32,175 bases of DNA, from contig JNDT01001855.1 of assembly GCA_000697055.1 (NCBI GenBank), positions 1 to 32,175 on the forward strand, in the 5' to 3' direction. The notes below the pieces were generated by a model that did not search any database, was not told the DNA's origin, and saw only the letters and a program-made list of their open reading frames with translations. Position 1 is the stretch's first letter. The number at the start of each line of letters is the position of its first letter. Source of the DNA: Saksenaea vasiformis B4078. Taxonomy: Eukaryota > Mucoromycota > Mucoromycetes > Mucorales > Saksenaeaceae. The position numbers and the translations under genes are program-made. Positions 1 to 8,600 of this stretch are shown one piece after another.

Positions 1-42
1 TACTAACGATCATACTCTTTTTCAGACAGATCTCTTTATATA

Positions 43-310
43 TTGTCGATCCAGACAACAGATACTCTATTTTATCTTTTCTTTTCTTTTCCTCAAGCCT
101 TACCGCTTACCCAAGTCTTGGTGTTTGACTCAAATCCACACCTGGTGCTCACACAAACCGAACTGTTTTCATCTACCGAAGCTACTTTTTCTATACCTTA
201 CCAGCTATTTCTGTCATCAAGTTTACGCTTAGGCACTACCAGGAAACATACCCATTTTTACCGACAAGTCAAAAATACAGCGTAACACCGGTTTCCATCT
301 GTTTCAAAGT
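43..310 (+). repeat. Leader repeat, copy 1
   Basis: This segment shares a colinear series of blocks with 3100-3370: a CT-rich tract, a core of about 42 bases at 110-152 (only a few mismatches to 3170-3211), a TCTGTCAT block, and an AGCGTAACA block near 278. The two copies are about 3.06 kb apart in direct orientation. In this copy the repeat runs straight into a hAT transposase C-terminal reading frame. It may be the 5' leader of that transposon or the leader of a retroelement; the core contains TGGTGTYYGACTC, which resembles a tRNA-type primer-binding site. No clear long terminal repeat or terminal inverted repeat was identified. Confidence 0.5.
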
Positions 311-583
311 CGGCCCCGTGAGTATCAACTTACGGAATATGTAAACGAAACGCCCGCAGATGAAGACACGGCGGTGTTGGAGTACTGGCAGAACCGCAGC
401 CGCCAGTGGCCCCAGCTCGCAAATATGGCACGCAAGTACTTGTCCATTCCGGCATCGTCAGCACCTTCCGAGCGTTGTTTCTCGCGAGCCAAATTTTTTA
501 TACCCTTTCAACGCAATAAGATGAAGCCGGAGACATTGCTACAGAGTGTGCTTGTTCAGTCATGGCTGAAGATTTTAGAGTAG
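302..583 (+). pseudogene. hAT transposase C-terminal relic
   Basis: The frame is open from about 233 and ends at a stop at 581-583. It encodes the typical hAT C-terminal dimerisation region: an EYxLTEYVNE-like lead-in, then LEYWQNRSRQWPQLANMARK, then YLSIPASSAPSERCFSRAK, then a LLQSVLVQSWL-type end. In the family this part lies at the extreme C-terminus of a transposase of 600 or more residues; here only about 94 residues remain, and the BED finger and the DDE core are absent. There is no credible start codon of its own. It is therefore a 5'-deleted relic, joined to the leader repeat at 43-310. Recognition of the hAT dimerisation domain is firm; activity is very unlikely. Confidence 0.8.
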
Positions 584-593
584 ACCTGCCTCC

Positions 594-836
594 TTTTTTT
601 TTCTTTTTTTTTTTTGATTGTCCTTTTTTTTTCTCACTGCCATCTTTCTTCTCACTGCCGTCCTTTTTTCACTGCCGTCTTTTTTTCACTGCTGTCTTGT
701 TTACTACCGTCTTTTTTTTTACTGTCCTTTTTTTTAAGTACCATTCTTCCTTTTTTTTTTTCTACTGCTCCTTTCTCTTTTTCAGTGCTGTTCTTTATTT
801 TAGTGCCGTTCTTTTTTGTTACCATTTTGTCTTCTT
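594..836 (+). repeat. Degenerate poly-T / CACTGCCGTC tandem repeat
   Basis: Runs of 6-11 T alternate with a drifting CACTGCCGTC-like core (for example at 645-660, 666-680, 683-700 and 705-720). The core decays into CAGTGCTG and TAGTGCCG near 783-810. It looks like a degenerate tandem array of about 17-25 bp units. It directly follows the hAT relic stop codon, so it may be the 3' untranslated part of that element. Confidence 0.5.
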
Positions 837-1020
837 ACAATAAACATTGCAATTATGCTAATTAACTTGAACAATGCGACTTCTGGAATGAGTTCGGCAA
901 TTATAGCGCACTCATGGCTGCCTGTCTTCTATATATTTTTGCTTAATTTGTATGCCGAGATTGCGATGATTAATAGAACTTAGAACTCAATGAATCATGT
1001 TATGATCTCACATATGAATA

Positions 1021-1131
1021 AATGAACGAATATGAATATTCTCAAAAATATTCGAATAAATACAAATATATTCTCCCTTTTGATGAACGAATATGAATAT
1101 CCTACTGAATATTCGAATATATTCATTCGTG
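1021..1131. repeat. Duplicated AT-rich palindromic unit
   Basis: The string TGAACGAATATGAATAT occurs at 1023 and 1084, about 61 bp apart, each followed by an ATATTCGAATA-type block. The second unit ends in ATATTCATTCG, which is nearly the reverse complement of its own start, so each unit can fold on itself. The duplicated unit and the inverted arms are seen directly; a role is not evident. Confidence 0.5.
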
Positions 1132-2400
1132 CCAATCTCTAAATATTATTACTAATTCAAATACTAAAAAATACATTTTTTATTATTATATTTGTTGTAT
1201 TCATACTCGGTAGACTAATGACTAGCTACACATGAAACAACTACTGTCAATTATTCGACTTCAGCTTATCACTTTGAAACGAGTGACTGGGTCAGAGATT
1301 AAACTCTTGAATGTCAGATTCACAGTTGTACCAATCAATATCAGATAACAGGATTTCAGATACATATGATCAATTGTCGTATTTGACATATCATTATCAT
1401 TATACATATTTCATCCACTAAGTCTAAACGATCTTTATTGAGTTTCTCATACCATCGGCACTTCATCCACAGATAAACCTGATCTATTCAGACGTCTAAC
1501 AATGGATAGCTACAATCTGAAGATAATAGGATTCTGTCATGATCTTAACGTACCCTCCGACATCTCCTATCTTTTGATTAGTGTGACAAGACAATTACGA
1601 TGATTACGATCTTAGCATAGACACAGTGATTAGTCAGACGTCTCTGTCTCTGAACAATGGGATTGTTATTCAGACTCAGCTAGATGACAGCTCTCTGACT
1701 TGACATTAATAATCATGGATCATCATCAATCCATGATGATTACTCAGAGCTTACGCGTCCTCTGATTACTAAGATATTCAATAAGCATTTGAACAGTATA
1801 AATAATGCTGGTAGACATCTGTAATCATCATCTTTACTTCTGAATAAACCTCTACCAAGAGTCTCAAAGTATTTTCTTATTGTTTCCCCTCTTACTAATT
1901 TTTCATCAATAGATCTGATTTGATATTGTATTCTCTGAACAGCTGTTGTTCTAATTATATGATCGTCAATGATCATAAAATAAGTCTCATAAAAAGTTTT
2001 ACAATCTCAGTTAAAAAGTATCTCACATTTACTATAAATATTCATTAAGCAAAATAAAGGCATCGACATCTTTTTTAGTCTGATTAATTACTGGTTGTAG
2101 TATTTGGAGATGATGATCAATAAAAGACAGTATACACCGAGAACAACGATAGTACGGTGTAGGATCCCATTTTTTTTATTATTTTATTTTCTTTAATTTT
2201 TTTTCTTTTTGCTTATTTTAGTTTTTTTTCTTTTGTTATCTTTTTATTTTGTTATTTTTTTTATTTCTATCTTATTCTTAACTTGAAACTACCGGTGTTA
2301 AATAAATGGGAATGAAGAAAAACGATGGAGAAAAAGAATGAAGAACACTAAGATACAGCAACCGCCGCTTCAGATTAAAAATCCCCAAATCACATGGTTT
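1132..2400. other. AT-rich intergenic DNA, no recognised gene
   Basis: No coding segment could be assigned. A 78-codon minus-strand frame at 1740-1976 matches nothing I know and has no splice context. A small inverted repeat (CATGGAT at 1714-1720, ATCCATG at 1729-1735) and T-rich tracts at 2170-2260 are the only notable structures. Confidence 0.5.
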
Positions 2401-2421
2401 ACACCCCCCACATTTGTGCTG

Positions 2422-2594
2422 CGTAGCAACACAGGAAGGTTCACAACGTAGCAACACAGGAGAGTTCACAACGTAGCAACACAGGAAGGTTCACAACGTA
2501 GCAACACAGGAGAGTTCACAACGTAGCAACACAGGAGAGTTCATACTGTAGCAACACGGGTAAATCAGTAACAAGGCAACCCGGGAGAATTTAG
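2422..2594 (+). repeat. 25-bp minisatellite, about 7 units
   Basis: Five nearly perfect tandem copies of a 25-bp unit (core CGTAGCAACACAGGAGAGTT plus CACAA) start at 2422, 2447, 2472, 2497 and 2522. Two decayed copies start at 2547 and 2572. The variants alternate between ...GGAAGG... and ...GGAGAG... (copies 1 and 3 versus 2, 4 and 5), so a 50-bp higher-order unit may have been amplified. There are no unique spacers, so this is not a CRISPR-like array. Confidence 0.85.
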
Positions 2595-3099
2595 TTTCAA
2601 GATAGATTTCTTTTTTTGTATCGATCAATTTTTGTATAAATACTTCAACTTTTTGTTCAATAAATCAACAGGTTAAAACAGCATCTTTCTCTTGGTTTTT
2701 CTCAAGTACTCAAAAAGGTCTTTTCCAAAGGTTTTCTCTTATTTTTCAAGCCGCCTTTTTTATCTGCTCTGCCTCCGTTGGTTATTCTCAAGAAACCACC
2801 GTTAACCAGAATCTATTGATTCTTTTTCTTTTTCTTTTCTTTTTATTTTTTTTTACTCTTTTTCCTGACAAACGACGACAATTCCGCTGTCTTCCCTTTT
2901 TATTTTATCTTTTCTTTTATTTCTTTTCTTACCGAATCTCTTTTTATTCCTTCTGATCCAACCCGCTGATCACTCGAAGAATATCATTTTTTTTTATCTC
3001 TATTTGATATCTATATTTGACAGATCCAACACGAGATTATAGGTAATCATACAAACGATTTAACTAACGAATCAGATTCTTTTATTAAACAGGAACTCT
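2595..3099. other. Pyrimidine-rich spacer, possible element leader
   Basis: A TATA-like TATAAATAC at about 2634 precedes long CT/T-rich stretches. The segment lies directly upstream of leader repeat copy 2 and may belong to the same degenerate element. No reading frame is supported. Confidence 0.3.
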
Positions 3100-3370
3100 T
3101 CTGACCTTGTCTTTATCGACAACCTCTTTTCTTTTTCTTTTCTTTCATTTATCTTCATTGATAAATACTCCAAGTCTTGGTGTCCGACTCAAATCTACAC
3201 CTGGTGCTCACTAACATCAAACTAAATTTTACAAAACTGAACTCTTATCTGAATTGAACTTTTATTCATTCTTATTTTCTTATTACCGCTTCTGTCATAT
3301 CGCTGAAGTCTATCTAAGAACTTAACTATCTGAAATTTCCAGCGTAACAATGGTAAGACTTCTGTTTATT
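3100..3370 (+). repeat. Leader repeat, copy 2
   Basis: This is the second copy of the leader at 43-310, with the same order of blocks: CT-rich tract, 42-base core at 3170-3211, TCTGTCAT and AGCGTAACA. Here the last block reads AGCGTAACAATGG, placing an ATG at 3351 in a plausible start context. What follows (3355-3700) is AT-rich with no long open frame, so the downstream protein is lost or lies behind introns I cannot resolve. Confidence 0.5.
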
Positions 3371-3776
3371 TCAGATAGAAGTAAAAAAAGAGGATTATTA
3401 CTACTTTTCTGCTACTGTTGTAAATAAAATAAAATTCTTCTTAACAGAGCTTATGTCTCTGAAACAAGTCCAATCAAGAGATATAGTTTATAGTGACTAT
3501 ATTCTCTTAACTACGGTGAAATACTATACTGGTCTTCTATTCTATTTTGTTTTACTTCTATATTCAACAATATTTTTTTAATTTTTTTTATTATTTTAGT
3601 TTTTAAATATTATTATAACTAAAAAAATTTTTTAACTTTTTTTTAATAAATATTAAAAAGTATTTATATTAAAAATAATTAACAATAAAAATAAACTAAT
3701 CAACTAATCAACTAAAAAATTTTAAGAAATCCATGAGTCTGATCTGTGAAATAATATTACTTCGGTAGCCATGGCA
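3371..3776. other. AT-rich spacer upstream of tRNA
   Basis: The stretch is very AT-rich, including a nearly pure A/T block at about 3560-3720. No gene or regulatory element is recognisable beyond this composition. Confidence 0.5.
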
Positions 3777-3849
3777 GGGTTGATGGTGTAGTGGTTATCA
3801 TTCTCCGTTTGGGTCGGAGAGGCCCCGGGTTCAAATCCCGGTCGACCCC
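3777..3849 (+). tRNA. tRNA-Pro (anticodon UGG)
   Basis: This is a complete 73-base cloverleaf without intron. The acceptor arms GGGTTGA (3777-3783) and TCGACCC (3842-3848) pair with one G-U, with discriminator C at 3849. The anticodon stem CTCCG/CGGAG encloses the loop TTTGGGT, and the anticodon is TGG at 3810-3812. Internal Pol III promoter A box TGGTGTAGTGG and B box GGTTCAAATCC (3828-3838) are present. CCA is not encoded, as expected for eukaryotes. T-runs at 3853-3857 and 3861-3865 serve as terminator. Confidence 0.96.
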
Positions 3850-3852
3850 TTC

Positions 3853-3865
3853 TTTTTACATTTTT
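3853..3865 (+). terminator. Pol III T-run terminator of tRNA-Pro
   Basis: Two runs of five T begin four bases after the discriminator base of the tRNA. This is the usual position and form of an RNA polymerase III terminator. Confidence 0.8.
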
Positions 3866-3946
3866 CGCTCTTCGGTTACACAGAGTTTCAACCAATGACA
3901 TTTAAGTATTAGGAAGGAGAAGCCGTTGCCCTTCTCAACTTCGTCG

Positions 3947-3985
3947 AAAAAGGTTGCCCCCCTTCAGGGAGACCTTTTTTTTTTT
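3947..3985 (+). other. Hairpin followed by T11 run
   Basis: AAAAAGGT (3947-3954) can pair with ACCTTTTT (from 3972) around a C-rich loop, and the second arm lies within an 11-T run. It resembles a second Pol III stop or a small-RNA end downstream of the tRNA. No A/B boxes were recognised for an independent transcript. Confidence 0.3.
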
Positions 3986-4262
3986 ATAACGTTTTGCGTT
4001 TAACAGTCTGTGCAGGGTTGTTTTTCTGTGGATGTTCAGAAATTTTGTAAATATCAAATCGTTTTCCAATTTGTATGATGAATAAATATACAACTTCCGA
4101 GCAACCACCAGTGCTCTAAGAAGTATGGCTAACTGAAATGACTGCTGCTGCTGTATGATAATAGAACCGGTTCACTTAACTTTCCAACTGTTGTATCGTG
4201 TAGTCGTAAAGGTCGAAATAAAAGTGTGGAAACAAGGAATACAATGAAACCGAAGTGTAGGG
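3986..4262. other. Spacer, nothing recognised
   Basis: No reading frame, repeat or RNA structure in this stretch could be supported. Confidence 0.4.
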
Positions 4263-4415
4263 GAGTTTATTCTGGAATCAGAACAAGAGATCAAGACTAC
4301 GCTAGGTGGTGATATTTATATAGCGCTGAGTCGCGTCAGTAACGGAGTTCCTGAGTTAGTTCAGATATATTTAATTAAACATCCGCTTACAATCGCACTA
4401 GACCATTTGGTATAG
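4263..4415 (+). pseudogene. Possible PIF1/Helitron helicase C-terminal fragment
   Basis: One frame, ending with TAG at 4413-4415, reads GGDIYIALSRVSNGVPEL followed by VQIYLIKHPL. The (V/I)Y(V/T)ALSRV pattern is the conserved C-terminal helicase motif of PIF1/RRM3-type helicases, which many fungal Helitrons carry. The Walker motifs and the usual KSQG motif upstream are not visible. If the reading is right, this is a short broken tail of a mobile element. The match is short, so an accidental resemblance is possible. Confidence 0.35.
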
Positions 4416-5610
4416 CTGGATACTACACCGACGCTCTGGGAGACACGACCATCTGCATTGTGTCTGACCTTGTTTTCCATCTGGGGAACGGTCAAACCCT
4501 TCCTGAATTAAGCGTAGCGGAAATGTAACAAAAGGACAAATGACGTTGCTTGCTTTCTGCTGTTTTTTCGATATGTACATTCTTTTTTTTCCAAGTCTAA
4601 TCATAAGGATAGAAAGCGATCCAATATTTGGAGAAGGCGTAGCAACAAATTAGACACCGTAATCTAATTTCGTTGTGCAGCACTTATTGTCGTTGCAGCA
4701 GCCGGTTTATCTCTGGTTGGTCGAGAGATTATGAGAACATAATGTCGCAGATACGATATTAATCTGAATCACATATTTATTCCCATGTGTCTCTTTTTTG
4801 TTTTTTACTTTCTTTTTTCCCTAAACTTGTATCTTGACCGAGGAAATAATGAAGATTAATATCCTCGAGGTAAATCGTCAATTTCCATGTTTTTACTGAT
4901 TGTCATCTTCAACTCCTTTTATTTGCTTGATGTTCTATGACAAATGAGAAAATAAACTTGCAGTTCACGTCGGGTTCGTGCCTCTTGTAGATTCAAAACT
5001 TCATAAGTAGTAGATAATTTGGGATGAAAGAGATATTAATTGAACTTAGTTACGCAGTGCTCTTGGACAAATGTAAACTTGTGGTCTTATTTTTGAAACG
5101 TAACAAGGTCAGTCGACGTCGGTATTGCAGTAGCTATAGCATTGCAGGTACAAGGTTGGAAAGACTAAAAGAATCACGACACCATCCACACCTCTTGTGC
5201 TCTAAAAGCAAAAGGAAACACATGTAAAACTGGGGAATTTTACTACGGATGTTTTACCCGGCCATTCCGAATCAAAGTTTATGCAAACTGATCTACAAGC
5301 TATATTAGCTTTGCAATGGGTCTATTCGTTAAAATCCCAAAGTGTTACTTCAATATTAAGGGTGCCATATTATTGATTACCGAAATATCTTTTTAGAGTA
5401 CTCTGATGGGAGCGTTCCTGGCCATTCTCTTGATTCAGCCATTTGCCCTCGAAACCCCTCGGAATCGGCCGCCCTTTGATTTGACAGTCACGGATACTCA
5501 ACGAAGCTGATCCCGCGCGCGTACTTTTTATATTCACGAAAGCTTGCTTCGCCCATTGCAAACGCATCGCTATCTGAGGATAAATTGTATATATTTTTGC
5601 AGTGTTCGCA
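4416..5610. other. Spacer and 5' region of NUP192
   Basis: No gene was recognised. Short frames at 4398-4604 (minus), 5024-5227 (plus) and 5370-5567 (minus) match nothing and lack splice context. Just upstream of the NUP192 start, ATATATTTTTGCAG (to 5602) looks like a TATA-like tract or a leader-intron acceptor. Confidence 0.4.
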
Positions 5611-8600
5611 ATGTCGCAATCGACAGATAATACGGCATGGAGAGAGGAATCCAGGGCCTTACATCACCTGATCTGCGAAGCAAGAGGCGCCACTTCTGTT
5701 TTCATGTTGAATACTTTGCAACATGAATTACAGCTTCACAAGTCAAAATTTCTTTCCCTACTAGACAACAATCCAAAAAAACCTGAACACCGATCTTCAT
5801 TGCAGTCAGGTGAGTTATAAACGGTAGTTATGGGATGTTCGACTAATATTATACAGGCAAGGCTTACATCGATGGCGTGATGCATAGAGTGAACGAGGAA
5901 TTTGCGAAAGAGGCGCTGCTGCTGTCAGACCAGCTGGATATTAACGAGTACGATGCTGCAAATCTGTTAATGCACGGTATGGTTGATTCATCTCGCGTCG
6001 GAGGAAATGCTATCGATACCGCTATTGGACTTTATCATACGGAGAGACAGTATTTATTGGCATGCATTGAGGTGATGTTAAAATCAGCTGAAGACGCGTC
6101 CACCCCAGATGATACGCGGCGGATCTTCCATCAGTTCATTGCGGAACTCATGAGCGAGCCTGTGCAAGTGGAAAACAATAACGATGCATCTACAGGTACT
6201 TTTCCCGGAAAAGTAATACATGCTATCAAAACGACCAAGGATATGATTGAGTCGTTGTCAAAGAGTGGGAACGTTGAGCCTCAACAACCCCTTGCTGCTG
6301 CGTCCATGTCTTCAGGTACGTCCTTTGCCCCTAGCGCAGCCAGCGGATCAACAGGTGCAGAAGCACCAAAACTGAGTGAAGCATCCACCACAGTTCGAGC
6401 GGAACGGCTACTAGACGAGCATATCTATCTTCTGCAGATACTTTATCATCTGTCGTCAATGTTTTGGCTTGAGACGCGTGATATTATCGCTCTTGTCGAG
6501 ATGCTGGAGCAAATAGGATTATCGGATCGAGCGACACCATATTTACTTGTATCTCTAATCGCTGCGCTTTCCCCTGTCCATCATGACGAAGCCACTATGC
6601 AGAAATCCGGAGATCAATCTTTCTTGATGACATTCCACGAACATGTCACAAAAAGGTCATGGACAGCTCCGATTTTACGATCAGTAGCGTTATTGCAATG
6701 GGTCCTCTTTCTGACCGATGCTACGCAGCAGAACGGTAATGTGGAGACTACGCTGATGGTAAACGAAAAGCAACGGGAAAAATTGGCAGAGACGGCTATT
6801 GCTGGTAAAGCTTTTGGATTCATGAATGAATATCTACTGTATTTTCAACAACCCGATGCGAACACAGCTGCAAAGCGTGCAGCCGTCGAAGATCCAACGG
6901 ACGAAGAGTGGTACATGATGATTGATGGATTAGCAATTGATCCTAGTGACTATACAAAGTTCACTCCCAATATCCGCAGTGATTTCCAAACTTTCGTTGT
7001 ACACGAGTTAGAGCTGCTCACAGATGATTTCATCCACAAAATGACGGATGTGCTGCGGAACATGAAATACCGTGAAGAGGATGCAAACTTAATACCAGAA
7101 CCGTCAACCAACATGTTTGTCCAAAATGGGGAGCGTTCGATGGAGCAGTGTCATGATCTTGAGGTTTTTTTCACGTTGCTCGCAAAAATTTATCGTAACC
7201 GAATTAACGCGGGCCACAAGTTTTGGACGAGGGATGGATCCGGGCTTTTCAACTTTGTCAAGTGGGCAACAGATATCAAAGTAACCACAACAACACGGGC
7301 TTTCTATGAATTTATCGGCTCAATATCCATGGGCGATGAATGCGCGCTGCGTGCTCATAAATATCTAGAACATGGTACCAACGCGCAAGATTTGGAAGCA
7401 AGCAGTACACTCTCATGGGGAAAGCTATTTGCAGCTTTACATTTTTATATACCCATGCTGAAACGAGAGGCGGACGGTGCAGTAGCGGTTCTATCACAAC
7501 AAGAGGAGGATTTGATCAAGAAACTGTTGTATATACTGAGACAGGTTGTCCAGTACTCGATTGAAGCGAGATTCGTTTTGTGGAACGATATAAAACTTCG
7601 AGTTGGCGACAGCATCGTTGACATGCTCAACTGTTCTACGTCATCGGGTTTGCGTGTTGCTTTGTATAATGTCCTTTCAGCATTTTGTTCCGCCTGGGGA
7701 GGTGGTATCGATGGAATAGGAAACGCTATATCACTTCGCATCTGGCACATTTTGGAGAAAGGAGATTATTTCACAACCGGAAAAATACCAGTCAGCGGCA
7801 ATTTGGAAGGAAGTCAGCAGCGCGTCGCACAGCACATTTACCGAGACTCACCTGGTTTTGTGAAAAAACTAGACGTAGAAAGAAAGCAACAGAACTATCC
7901 CGAAACACTGGCCATTCTGGAGCTTCTCGCAGCGTTGATCCATACGCAAAGCAAAAGAGACGAACTGGTCTCAGGATTCGAGCCTGTTATGTCCACCTCG
8001 TTCCCGTGGGATCTAGGAAAAGATACAAGATCGCCAGGCTTAGGGCCATACATCTCTTTCGTTGTCGACCATGTATTGTTATCATTAAGCTCCCAATCCT
8101 ATCTGTACCCCGAGCAGAAGTGGATGCTAGCTGCTTCTTGCCTTAAAATTCTGGAGAATACTGTCGTTTCCCTGGATACTAGACCTATCCAAGATATCTG
8201 TACCCTTGGCGCAAGTCCTACTGTTGTAAAGTATACAGAGATGTTGCAAGGCACCTACCAAAATCGCAGCGACGCAGCGCAGCATAGTATCGTAGAAGAA
8301 ATCCTGTTGTTATATATGACGCATCCTGGCTTCAATGTCGTCAATCGCATCCTCTCCGGCACAGACCTCACCAAGGCAATCTTTGAAATTTTGGTAGCGG
8401 GCGCAGATCCTACTTCGATCGAAGAAAGGAACACCCAGCTTGTAGAGTGTGTAGTTCGGTGTTTGCGAATCTTGTACAGAATTATGGAGATTCAGGACGT
8501 CTTTGGTAACTTGTTGATGCCACAGATCGCTAATGTTGCGAGTCGATTACCTTCAGGGGAGTTATCACTTGCGGGGTACATTTTCTCACCATTACCATCG

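Noticed and set aside
2422..2594. CRISPR-like array
   Set aside because: The 25-bp units abut directly without spacers and the genome is eukaryotic; this is a minisatellite.
4398..4604. Minus-strand 68-codon ORF
   Set aside because: It overlaps the helicase-like plus frame and has no similarity or splice context.
7685..8146. 153-codon plus-strand ORF inside NUP192
   Set aside because: It is a shadow in another frame of the strongly supported nucleoporin exon 2.
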